Shown piece after piece: positions 19,311-28,114 of a DNA stretch of 44,318 bases. The DNA comes from Spirochaetales bacterium (GTDB lineage Bacteria; Spirochaetota; Spirochaetia; DSM-2461): the NCBI GenBank assembly GCA_028532905.1, contig JAQQAM010000265.1:1-44318 (forward strand), read 5' to 3'. How positions within the stretch are numbered: the first letter of the stretch is position 1; each line of letters opens with the position of its first letter. Position numbers and translations under genes: made by a program. The notes under the pieces are model-generated. The model had not been told where the DNA came from. It saw only the letters and a program-made list of their open reading frames with translations, and ran no database searches.

Positions 19311-19520
19311 TCAGGGAAGAAGATATTTAACAAAATCGGCCACAGAACATCCCCCTTTGTACTCTTTCCGGGACTTGAGACACTGGATGGTGTTGTAGGG
19401 CTGAATCAGAAAGATATCGTCCACCTGTTTCTCCCAGTCTGCTTTTCCGGACTTCAGGGACTCCATGTCTCCGGGCTCTCCGTAAAAATCCTGTTCTTCC
19501 AGAATCATAATTTTCCTCAT
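19311..19520 (-). CDS. Small protein of unknown function (69 aa)
   Basis: GGGAGG-cggaa-ATG; MRKIMILEEQDFYGEPGDMESLKSGKADWEKQVDDIFLIQPYNTIQCLKSRKEYKGGCSVADFVKYLLP; no competing conserved ORF. Confidence 0.5.
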   Translation of the reverse strand: MRKIMILEEQDFYGEPGDMESLKSGKADWEKQVDDIFLIQPYNTIQCLKSRKEYKGGCSVADFVKYLLP

Positions 19521-19656
19521 TTCCGCCTCCCTGCTCCGCTGCTGCGGAACATCTGCTCTGCCCTTTTGGACTTGTTTTTTTTAAGTTTCTGACTCATCAT
19601 AGAGGCTACATGTGCCGTATCGCGGCATATATCCAGAAAAAAAATCAGGAATAGAA

Positions 19657-20661
19657 ATGGCAGCGGCAAAGAATCTGATTCAGTTTATGAAAGCCTTTGA
19701 GCTCCTCTCCCGACCCGGAGGCATCAGCATAGGGGAACTTCAAAAAGAGCTGGAGATCAGCCGCCGCTCGGTGTACAGACTCTTTGAATCCATGGAAGAA
19801 CTGGGTTATCCCCTGGTGGACACATTCCGGGACGGCAAGACAAAGAACTGGGGTCTGATGGCTGAATATGTCAGCGCCAGACCCTCGGGACGGGTTCCCA
19901 GGCTTTCCCTGAATACCGCCGAGATCATGATTCTGTACCAGATTCTCTCCCGGCAGACTCCCTTGTATGAATCGGGAATGAAGCAGACCATCGGAGCTTT
20001 GAGAAACAGGCTGGAGCAGTTTTATCTGGAGAATTCGGGGGCTGATAAGCTGCAGAGGTTCAAGGATATTTTCATCAATATTCCCGGACAGTATAAGCAT
20101 CTGGAAGGAAAAGAAAGTATTTATGAGAATCTTCTTCAGGGAGCTCTTGAAAAGAAATACTGCCGGGGAAGCTACCGGTCCTTCCGGGAAGGGGGCAGTC
20201 TTAAAGAGAGAGAATTCGCCCCTCTTTGTTTCTTTGAATGGAACTACGGAATATACTGTTTTGTGTACAGACGGGAAGACCGGACTGTGAGAACCATGGC
20301 TCTGGAGCGTTTTGAATCGGTACGTGTGGGAGACCGCCCCTTCCGGGAGAAACCGGATTTTGATCCGGAAACCATGCTTCGGGATGCCTGGGCTCTGACC
20401 TGTGATGATCCGGTAAGGGTGAAGATCCGGTTTACACGTGGAGCAGCCCCTTATATCCGGGAACGGGAATGGCAGTCAGGACAGAAAATTGAGCTTTGTG
20501 AAGACGGTTCCCTTTTGCTGAAAATGAAAACATCCGGCCGCAGGGATGTCAAAAGCTGGGTTCTCTCCTTCGGGAAGGATGCAGAACTCCTTGAACCGCT
20601 CTCTTTGAGGAATGAGATAGAAAAAGAGCTGCAGGAACTGGCGGCAATTTATAAAAAATAA
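19657..20661 (+). CDS. HTH/WYL-domain transcriptional regulator
   Basis: N-terminal HTH (FELLSRPGGISIGELQKELEISRRSVYRLFESMEELGYPL), WYL-like C-terminus. ATG 19657 preferred (upstream AGGAAT); ORF track starts at 19612. Confidence 0.8.
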   Translation: MAAAKNLIQFMKAFELLSRPGGISIGELQKELEISRRSVYRLFESMEELGYPLVDTFRDGKTKNWGLMAEYVSARPSGRVPRLSLNTAEIMILYQILSRQTPLYESGMKQTIGALRNRLEQFYLENSGADKLQRFKDIFINIPGQYKHLEGKESIYENLLQGALEKKYCRGSYRSFREGGSLKEREFAPLCFFEWNYGIYCFVYRREDRTVRTMALERFESVRVGDRPFREKPDFDPETMLRDAWALTCDDPVRVKIRFTRGAAPYIREREWQSGQKIELCEDGSLLLKMKTSGRRDVKSWVLSFGKDAELLEPLSLRNEIEKELQELAAIYKK

Positions 20662-20695
20662 ATTAAAAACAGGAATTCAAAGGTATAATACAATC

Positions 20696-21415
20696 ATGCA
20701 CCGACTCTCCTTTGTGGAAGAAAAAATCCTTCATATTCAGGGCTCCCCGGTCAAAGTACAGAAGAAGATGATCAATAGTCTGCGTCTCAGACTGATACCT
20801 CCCCATGGAGAGATCAGGCTGTCCGTCCCCCACTGGTACAGTGACAGAAAGGCCGAGCAGTTTGTCCTCTCCCGCTGGGGATGGATCGAAGAACAGAAAC
20901 GGACCATCCGGGCGATCCATCCTCTGGCCAGACAACGCTATGAGGAAGCCGAGGATATACTGTTCAGGGGACAGCTCTACACTCTCCGCATCATACAATC
21001 GGCTAAAAGGACCGGTATCAGAATCGGGGGAGATGAAATACATCTGAGTGAACCATCCGGAGCCTCCCGGTCGGACCGGCAGAAGCGTATGGAGTTGTGG
21101 TACAGAAAAGAGATGAAGAAACAGATTGATCCTGTGATTCTGGGATGGGCTGCCGAAATGAAGGTGGAACCCTCGGAGTGGCGGATTAAAAAGATGAACA
21201 CCCGCTGGGGCTCCTGCAACACCCGGGCCGGCAGAATATGGCTGAATCTGGAACTGATAACCATGAAGCCGGAAATTCTGGAGTATGTCATCGTTCATGA
21301 ACTGGCCCATCTGATAGAACCAAGCCACAACAGAAACTTCAAGGCTGTTCTGGATTCCCATCTTCCCGAATGGCGCCGTTTAAGCCGGGAGCTCAAAGGC
21401 GAAATGGATCTGTAG
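20696..21415 (+). CDS. YgjP-like metallopeptidase (DUF45/M48-type)
   Basis: MNTRWGSCNTRAGRIWLNLELITMKPEILEYVIVHELAHLIEPSHNRNFKAVL. Confidence 0.9.
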   Translation: MHRLSFVEEKILHIQGSPVKVQKKMINSLRLRLIPPHGEIRLSVPHWYSDRKAEQFVLSRWGWIEEQKRTIRAIHPLARQRYEEAEDILFRGQLYTLRIIQSAKRTGIRIGGDEIHLSEPSGASRSDRQKRMELWYRKEMKKQIDPVILGWAAEMKVEPSEWRIKKMNTRWGSCNTRAGRIWLNLELITMKPEILEYVIVHELAHLIEPSHNRNFKAVLDSHLPEWRRLSRELKGEMDL

Positions 21416-21454
21416 ATGACAGGGACATCTCCCAGGGACTATACTTGATTGCCT

Positions 21455-22975
21455 ATGCTCCTGATTCATCCCCCTGCCGTCAGAAACTGTGAACCTCCTG
21501 TTGCCCTGCTGAAACTGGCCGGAGCCCTCCGGGCCGCCGGTGATGAGCCAGTGATTCTCGATGGTGCGGTGGAAGCCTTTGAGTGGCTGGGAAATCAGCC
21601 TCCCTACGATGATACGGATAAAAGAGCCCGACGGGTCAGAAAGAACAGAAATCGGATCATATCCAGTCTCACAGGCGGCGGGTCAGAGAAAAGCGCCTAT
21701 GAATCTCCCGCCCGGTACACAAAACAGGTTGGAGATCTGAACTATATGGTTTCATCCGCCCTGGATACCGGGACGTACAGAATCACCGCGGCCGATTTTG
21801 AGATAAACGGGGCATCTCCTTTAAACCGGAACGATCTGATCCATGCCTGGAATCATCCCGAAGAATCCCCCTTCTTTCCCTGGTTTGAAAAGAGGCTGAC
21901 GGAGCTTCAGTCCGGCAGAGGTTTCAGCCATATGGCTGTATCCGTCGGATATCTCAGTCAGGCCCTGACAGGGATGGCCATTACAGGGTATATCCGAAAA
22001 AAATGGCCCCAAGTGAGAGTGCAGCTCGGGGGCAGTCTCATCACCTCCTGGCTGAGGGGAATCAATGACTGCAGTTTTCTGAATGACCTTGCCCACGAAG
22101 TACAGGAAGGAGCAGGAGAACAGAGCATCCTCCGGTTCAGAGGGCTGGAATGGAAGGGAAACGGTCTGCCTGATCCGGGGGATCTGTACAGCCTGAGCTA
22201 CATAGCTCCCGGCCCCATACTCCCCTATTCAGCATCCTACGGCTGTTCCTGGAAACGCTGTACCTTCTGCAATGAGCGCTGGGAGGATAACCCCTTTAAA
22301 GAAGAGGCCGCCGGGCAGGTCAGCCGTAATCTGGCAGAGATGGCCGCCCGTCATGAACCGGCTCTGATCCATATCTGCGACAGCGAAATCAGTCTGGATC
22401 TTATGAAAGCCCTGATCAGCACACCCCCGGGGGCTCCCTGGTACAGTTTCAGCCGATTCTTCAAAGAGCTGAAAGATCCTGTATTCTGCGGCGCTCTGGC
22501 CCGTTCAGGATGCCGGATGCTCTGCCTGGGACTGGAATCGGGAGATCAGGATGTCCTGAATGCCCTGCAGAAGGGAATTCGCCTGGATGATGTCAGAATT
22601 ATCCTTGAGAACCTGAAACAGACGGGTATTGGGACTTTTGTGTATGTGATGTTCGGAACCAGTACGGAAGACAGATCCAAAGCCCTGAGAACAAGGGATT
22701 TCCTGCTGGAAAACAGAAACCATATCGATTTTATCAATGCAGCTGTATTCAGTATGCCGGCGGGAAGCCGGGAACTGGAGGCCCTTCCCTCCCGTCCTTT
22801 CTACAAAGGAGACTTAAGTCTGTACAGAGACTTTGAACATCCCCTGGGCTTCGGCCGGAGAGAGGTCAGGGAGTTTATGACCCGGGACTTACAGGGCTGC
22901 CCGGAAATCAGGGAGATTCTAAACAGAACGCCCCCAATATTCACCTCCAGCCACGCACCCTTTTTTATCCGGTGA
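21455..22975 (+). CDS. Radical SAM protein with B12-binding-like N-terminus
   Basis: YSASYGCSWKRCTFCNERW cluster; LCLGLESGDQDVLNALQKGIRLDDVRIILENLKQTGIGTFVYVMFG; N-terminal LLIHPPAVRNCEPPVALLKLAGALRAAGDEPVILDG. Start may be 21449 or 21455. Confidence 0.85.
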   Translation: MLLIHPPAVRNCEPPVALLKLAGALRAAGDEPVILDGAVEAFEWLGNQPPYDDTDKRARRVRKNRNRIISSLTGGGSEKSAYESPARYTKQVGDLNYMVSSALDTGTYRITAADFEINGASPLNRNDLIHAWNHPEESPFFPWFEKRLTELQSGRGFSHMAVSVGYLSQALTGMAITGYIRKKWPQVRVQLGGSLITSWLRGINDCSFLNDLAHEVQEGAGEQSILRFRGLEWKGNGLPDPGDLYSLSYIAPGPILPYSASYGCSWKRCTFCNERWEDNPFKEEAAGQVSRNLAEMAARHEPALIHICDSEISLDLMKALISTPPGAPWYSFSRFFKELKDPVFCGALARSGCRMLCLGLESGDQDVLNALQKGIRLDDVRIILENLKQTGIGTFVYVMFGTSTEDRSKALRTRDFLLENRNHIDFINAAVFSMPAGSRELEALPSRPFYKGDLSLYRDFEHPLGFGRREVREFMTRDLQGCPEIREILNRTPPIFTSSHAPFFIR

Positions 22976-22998
22976 TACAGCGGCTTTATTCTGCCTGA

Positions 22999-24171
22999 TC
23001 AGTTTTTATAAACCGTACAACTGACCTGCTCATTCCCCCCCAGTTGCATGCCGCATCCGCTGCAGGTGGTACACCAGTTTATTTCGGATTCCCGTCCCTC
23101 TTTCACCTTAAGGGCAAACAGCGGATCTGCAATGCACTGACGCCCCAGTCCGATAAAATCCACATTCCCCTCTGCCAGATTCCTGCCGGCAAAATAGAGG
23201 GTGCTTTTTTTAGAGACATCAGATGCGGTCAGAGAATTGTTACCGTCTGCCGGATGGCTGTAGCCTGAACCGATCACAGGAATGGAAATCTGCTTTTTGA
23301 TCTGTCTTGTCCAGCTGAAATGCCGGTAGACTCCTTCAGGGAAGGTAGCCGTGGGCAACAGGATCTCCAGATTGGCAGCGGCATAACCGGCAGAAACATT
23401 GATAAAGTCGATGCCCATTTTTTCCAGGATTCTGACATACTCTTCCATCTCGGTCAGATCTTCAATAACAGAATCCGCTCCGGCTGAACCACAGCCCCCG
23501 GGAATACCTTCGTAAGGGGAAATTCTGGTTCCAATAATAAAATTACTGCTGCAGGAAGATTTGACAGCCTTGAAAACCTCTGAAAAGAAGCGGGTTCTGT
23601 TTTCGAAACTGCCGCCGTATTCATCCTTCCTGTTATTGGCGGGATGGAGAAAATCCCCGGCCAGAAATCCGTGAGCCTGTTTCAGATCCACACCGTCTGC
23701 GCCGATTTCATCTGCCAGCAGGGCGGCGGCAGCAAAATCTGCGGCCGCTTTTCTGACCTCTTCTGTTGTCATTATGGTTTCACCGTCAGTACGGGCATAA
23801 ACAAATAGAGGCTCCCGGAAGCCGGGGTCACTCAGCCTCCCGGCATGACTCATCTGAAACAGAACCAGAGTTTCGGGGCTGATTTTCTTTATCTCGGAAA
23901 CCAGTTTCCTGAATCCCTCTTTGGTGGATTCATTCAGAACCATCCGGTTGGACCGGGCCTGACAATCTGTATTCACATCCACCGATTCGATAAAGAGCAG
24001 ACCGGGCTTTCCCTTGGCCCTTTCCCTGTAGACATCAAAAGTCACAGAACCGGGGCTGCCGGACTCATGGCAGTTGTTTGTTTCAGTAGGCTGATAGGCA
24101 AAGCAGTTGACCGCCTGCCTGCGGCCTATTGTTACGGGTTTAAAGAATATTTCGTTACTCATCATGTTCAT
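22999..24171 (-). CDS. NADH:flavin oxidoreductase (Old Yellow Enzyme family)
   Basis: GLLFIESVDVN, LVLFQMSHAGR, FAAAALLADEIGADGVDLKQAHGFLAGDFLHPANNRKDEYGGSFENRTRF, NVSAGYA; Cys-containing C-terminus CTTCSGCGMQLGGNEQVSC. Confidence 0.9.
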   Translation of the reverse strand: MNMMSNEIFFKPVTIGRRQAVNCFAYQPTETNNCHESGSPGSVTFDVYRERAKGKPGLLFIESVDVNTDCQARSNRMVLNESTKEGFRKLVSEIKKISPETLVLFQMSHAGRLSDPGFREPLFVYARTDGETIMTTEEVRKAAADFAAAALLADEIGADGVDLKQAHGFLAGDFLHPANNRKDEYGGSFENRTRFFSEVFKAVKSSCSSNFIIGTRISPYEGIPGGCGSAGADSVIEDLTEMEEYVRILEKMGIDFINVSAGYAAANLEILLPTATFPEGVYRHFSWTRQIKKQISIPVIGSGYSHPADGNNSLTASDVSKKSTLYFAGRNLAEGNVDFIGLGRQCIADPLFALKVKEGRESEINWCTTCSGCGMQLGGNEQVSCTVYKN

Positions 24172-24212
24172 TTCCTTGAATAAATGACCTCCGGCCTGTC
24201 CGCCGGGAAATG

Positions 24213-24239
24213 GAAAAACCCGGAAGACCAGCCTCCGGG
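24213..24239 (-). terminator. Rho-independent terminator after binding-protein gene 1
   Basis: On minus: CCCGGA-GGCTGGTCT-TCCGGG-TTTTTCC. Confidence 0.65.
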
Positions 24240-24294
24240 AAAGATATCATACCCCTCTGCTCCGCTCTTTCCCGGAACAAAGGGGACAGAAGGA

Positions 24295-25296
24295 TCAGAT
24301 TTCGGGAAGGAATTTTTCGGGAATCTGATCGTCCCCGATCCACCACCAGTCAGACAGTTCGGGTCTGACGAACTTCTTAATGTCTTCCGGACCCATACCC
24401 TGAACATCGATATAGTGTTTTTTATCCACTTCGTTCCCCTTGATGGCTTCCAGAAGAACCTTTACTGATTCGGCGGACAGTTTGGTTGTCATGGGATAGA
24501 CAAATCCGGGAACGTCATTTTCCACCAGGAATTTGGCATATCCGTTCAGCTGATCGCCGGTTGTGGGAACCAGAGGTCTTCCGGCTTCCTGCAGAGCTTC
24601 CAGAGCGGGTAGTGACATGAGACCGGAGTCGGCCCAGATCCCGTTTATCTCGGGAAAGGCTGCAATCATGGCTTCCATGATGTTTTTGGTTTTGGCGGCA
24701 GACCAATCGCAGTACTGGTGATCCAGAATCTTGATTCCGGGGTACTTTGCAAACTCCTCTTTGGCACCGGCCAGACGCTCTTCGGCAGTTGTGTTTCCGG
24801 AAATACCGCTGAGCATGATGATGTTTCCTTTTTCACCCATTTCTGCAGCAAGCCATTCGGCCTGGGCTCTTCCGAACTCTTTAAGATCCTGAGTGACCAG
24901 GCTGGTATAGGATGCGGTTTCCAGGCTGCCGCCGAAGACAACAACAGGGATTCCCTCTTCATAGGCGGACTCAATGACGGGTCCGAGAACCTCACCCATA
25001 GTGGGGTATACAATCAGTCCGTCAATGCCTTTGGCCAGCAGATCATTGATGTCGGCGATCTGCTTTTCAGGTTTCTCATCTGCATTGGTGATGTAGAATT
25101 TGCTGATCTCGGGATGAGCATCCACCTCGGCCAGAAAATTGCTTTCGAGAAACTGTCTCCAGGAATCTCCCATGCCCGCATTGCTCCAGCCGATGACTAT
25201 GCCATCCTCTTTGGAAGCCGCCTCCTGTTCTCCGGCGGCAAATACGGCAGTACCTGTGATCAGAAGTACCAATAAAACCAGAAATGTCTTTTTCAT
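24295..25296 (-). CDS. Sugar ABC transporter substrate-binding protein (RbsB type), paralogue 1
   Basis: Signal peptide MKKTFLVLLVLLITGTAVFAAGEQEAA; ends SDWWWIGDDQIPEKFLPEI; close paralogue of 32068-33081. Confidence 0.93.
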   Translation of the reverse strand: MKKTFLVLLVLLITGTAVFAAGEQEAASKEDGIVIGWSNAGMGDSWRQFLESNFLAEVDAHPEISKFYITNADEKPEKQIADINDLLAKGIDGLIVYPTMGEVLGPVIESAYEEGIPVVVFGGSLETASYTSLVTQDLKEFGRAQAEWLAAEMGEKGNIIMLSGISGNTTAEERLAGAKEEFAKYPGIKILDHQYCDWSAAKTKNIMEAMIAAFPEINGIWADSGLMSLPALEALQEAGRPLVPTTGDQLNGYAKFLVENDVPGFVYPMTTKLSAESVKVLLEAIKGNEVDKKHYIDVQGMGPEDIKKFVRPELSDWWWIGDDQIPEKFLPEI

Positions 25297-25360
25297 GTTC
25301 CATTCTCCTTTAAAAACCTAATATAAAGTGATTATGAAATCAGCATAAATCCGGAAATTC

Positions 25361-25401
25361 AGATCTGTATATGGACAAAAAAGATCTGCGTTCAGGACAA
25401 A
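25361..25401. promoter_or_regulatory. Tandem direct repeat AGATCTG-N5/6-GGACAAA, 21-bp period; candidate YesN-type regulator site
   Basis: 25361-25379 AGATCTGTATATGGACAAA; 25382-25401 AGATCTGCGTTCAGGACAAA. Lies upstream of a minus-strand promoter with a TATATT -10 (25320-25325) and a poor -35. Confidence 0.6.
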
Positions 25402-25459
25402 TCCGACTTTTGGAAATATTTTCCTACCCTGCCTGTAAAATGACCTTTACAATAAACTT

Positions 25460-27271
25460 ATGAACAGAACAGCCGGTAAAAACCGGGCCGTCAGCATACG
25501 TTTGTCTCTTTTTATTTACGGATTTCTGCCCATGTTCATCTGTACTCTGCTGTTTTCCATCATACTCCTGGCCATGACAACCAGGCTGCTGAAGCAGAGG
25601 GAAGAATACAACCTGATCAGCACAACCAGGGTCCTGTCCAACCTGCTGGACAGCGAACTGAGAAAAATCAAAAGGGTGTCCTTGAATCTTGCTTATTCAA
25701 ATACCCTAAGAGAAGGGGTAAAAGATTACATTGCCGTCAGGGAATCGGTGCACAGCTCCCAGGAACTCTACTACGGAGCCAGACGGATACAGGGGATTCT
25801 GGATGAAATGGCAGGCCCCCTGAAACAGATTCCCCAGGTAAACATCATCCTCCCCGATTATGAAATGATCTGTTTCGGACAGTACAATCTGAGTCAGAAG
25901 CTTCCTGATCATCTGCAGCCCCGTCTCAGGCATTTACTGCTGGAAAATAAGACATCCTGGTGGTCCCCTCCGGAGCGGGACTTCCTGAGCGAGCAGCTGG
26001 TCGGGATGGATTCATCCATACATTATATTTCCCGCTATCAGATCCTCTTTGATGAGTTCAGGCAACCCCTGGCCTATATTGAGGTGAAACAGCAGACAGA
26101 CACCCTTTTTAATCAGCTGAAAGTTCTGAAGGGAGATGTTCAGGTTTTCAACAATCAGAACCTGCAGCTTTATCCCCGGACCCTTCCTCAGGGCAGCAGT
26201 TATTCGGTGATCTCCTCTGAAATAAACCCTTACAGCATTGTCTACAGAAAAAACAGCCTGACCGGAGAAAAGGAAGTTCTCTGCCTGGGATTATCAACAG
26301 AAGCCTCCTGGCGGATTATTAAAATTGTCAGTGAGAGCCGCTATCTTTCACCGGTGTACCGGCTTCAGATCACCCTGATCCCTCTGGTTCTGCTTATCGC
26401 CCTTCTGGGCTACCTGATATCCCATCGGCTCAGCCGGGGGATCAGCTCCTCATTGAGCAATCTGAACAGAAAGCTCAATCAGCTTCAGTGGAGGAGTGAA
26501 GCGGTTTCCGCAGCCCTGCCGGATGAAACCGGAATCCGGGAGCTGAACGATCTGGAACTCAGTTTTGCCGAAATGAACCGTAAGATGGATGAGAAACTGG
26601 ATCTATTTGTGGCGGAAAAAACACTGGAACTGAATGCCCGGATGCTGGCGCTCCAGTCACAGATGGACCCCCATTTTCTGTTCAATATGCTGAGTATTAT
26701 TGATGTGATGGCCGATGAAGGAAAGGACTCGGAAATTCAGGATGTGATCCGTCATCTGAGCAGCCTTCTCCGCTATACCTCCTCATTGCGGGAGCCAACC
26801 GTCCCCCTCTCCATGGAACTTAAAATGGCCCGGCATTATATGAAATGCATTTCCTTCCGCTTTGGTGATACAGTCCGGTTCATAGACGAGGTACCCGATG
26901 AACTGATGGATCTGAAAATACCCAAATACAGTGTCATCCCCCTTCTGGAGAATGCCGTAAAATACGGGATGTCCGAAGGAAAAACCTGTTATGTCCAGCT
27001 CGCAGCCGGAAAGCAGGACAGAAAATGGACTGTTACAGTAAGGGATAACGGTCCAGGATTCTCTGAAGAAAAACTGAACCGTCTGAAGATGAAAATACAT
27101 GAAGGGATACACAATCCCCAAATGCAGCTCAACAATCAGATCAACGGGATGGGGCTGTTCAACATCTGTGCCCGCTACTCCCTGCTCTACGGCAGAGATT
27201 TTCTGTTCAAAGCGGATAACAGGCAGGAAGGGGGAGCGGCAATAACTCTGGGAGGTATTGAGAATGAATAG
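25460..27271 (+). CDS. Sensor histidine kinase, YesM type
   Basis: Two TM regions, extracytoplasmic domain, His-kinase box LQSQMDPHFLFNMLSIIDVMADEG, N box LLENAVKYG, GNGLG-like DNGPGFSEE. Confidence 0.93.
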   Translation: MNRTAGKNRAVSIRLSLFIYGFLPMFICTLLFSIILLAMTTRLLKQREEYNLISTTRVLSNLLDSELRKIKRVSLNLAYSNTLREGVKDYIAVRESVHSSQELYYGARRIQGILDEMAGPLKQIPQVNIILPDYEMICFGQYNLSQKLPDHLQPRLRHLLLENKTSWWSPPERDFLSEQLVGMDSSIHYISRYQILFDEFRQPLAYIEVKQQTDTLFNQLKVLKGDVQVFNNQNLQLYPRTLPQGSSYSVISSEINPYSIVYRKNSLTGEKEVLCLGLSTEASWRIIKIVSESRYLSPVYRLQITLIPLVLLIALLGYLISHRLSRGISSSLSNLNRKLNQLQWRSEAVSAALPDETGIRELNDLELSFAEMNRKMDEKLDLFVAEKTLELNARMLALQSQMDPHFLFNMLSIIDVMADEGKDSEIQDVIRHLSSLLRYTSSLREPTVPLSMELKMARHYMKCISFRFGDTVRFIDEVPDELMDLKIPKYSVIPLLENAVKYGMSEGKTCYVQLAAGKQDRKWTVTVRDNGPGFSEEKLNRLKMKIHEGIHNPQMQLNNQINGMGLFNICARYSLLYGRDFLFKADNRQEGGAAITLGGIENE

Positions 27272-28016
27272 AGAAATCCGCTATGTCCTGGCAGAGGACG
27301 AACCCCCCATACGAAGAAACCTCATACAGAAAATATCCCGACTGGCCCCTGATTTTGTTCTAGCCGGAGAGGCTTCGGGGGGCGGAGGAGCTCTGGATCT
27401 AATGAAACAGACGAATCCCCAGGTTCTGTTTACAGACATACGCATGCCCGGAGTGGATGGACTGGAGCTGCTGGAGCAGGTCCGCAGCCGGTATCCTGAA
27501 GTCCACCTGGTTGTCATCTCCGGATACAATGAATTTGAATATGCCCGGACCAGTCTGCGCCTGGGGGTGGAGGATTATCTTCTGAAACCTGTGGATAAAG
27601 AGCAGCTGGAAACTGTGATCAATACGATCAGAAAAAAAATACAGATCAGGGATGAAAATACAGACAGGAGTATTCAGTTCTACGAAGACAATGCGGCCCG
27701 GAATCTGGCACAGAAAACGGCGGAGATTATCAAGGATCAGTTCAGGGAGAATATCACTGTCAGCGACCTGGCGGAAACTCTGAAAGTGAATTCCACCTAC
27801 CTTTCCAGAACCTTTAAAGAGGAGTACGGCATGACCCCCAGCCGTTTTATAACTGACAGGCGGATGGATCTGGCCAGACGCCTCCTCAGGCAGTATCCCG
27901 ATATGGAGATCAAAGAGATTGCCGCCTTTACAGGATACCCCGACCAGAACTACTTCAGCCGTGTCTTTAAAAAAGAGTGCGGCGTCAGCCCTCTGGAGTA
28001 CAGAAACAATCCGTAG
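27264..28016 (+). CDS. Response regulator with AraC DNA-binding domain, YesN type
   Basis: Receiver: AEDEPPIRRNL...LFTDIRMPGVDGLELLEQV...VVISGYNEFEYARTSLRLGVEDYLLKPVD; AraC HTH YLSRTFKEEYGMTPSRFITDRRMDLARRLL...EIAAFTGYPDQNYFSRVFKKECGVSPLEYR. ATG overlaps the kinase stop. Confidence 0.93.
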   Translation: MNREIRYVLAEDEPPIRRNLIQKISRLAPDFVLAGEASGGGGALDLMKQTNPQVLFTDIRMPGVDGLELLEQVRSRYPEVHLVVISGYNEFEYARTSLRLGVEDYLLKPVDKEQLETVINTIRKKIQIRDENTDRSIQFYEDNAARNLAQKTAEIIKDQFRENITVSDLAETLKVNSTYLSRTFKEEYGMTPSRFITDRRMDLARRLLRQYPDMEIKEIAAFTGYPDQNYFSRVFKKECGVSPLEYRNNP

Positions 28017-28029
28017 AAGGGAGAAATAA

Positions 28030-28062
28030 AAGGAGACCGCCCCAAGCGCAAAGGGCGGTCTC
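28030..28062 (-). terminator. Terminator of the minus-strand sugar operon
   Basis: Perfect 10-bp stem GAGACCGCCC/GGGCGGTCTC (28033-28042/28053-28062); on minus followed by CTTTTATTT. Confidence 0.75.
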
Positions 28063-28114
28063 AAGAATCTTCAGATTCTTTCAGATTCATCTATCAGGAG
28101 GAAAGGGATCAGGA

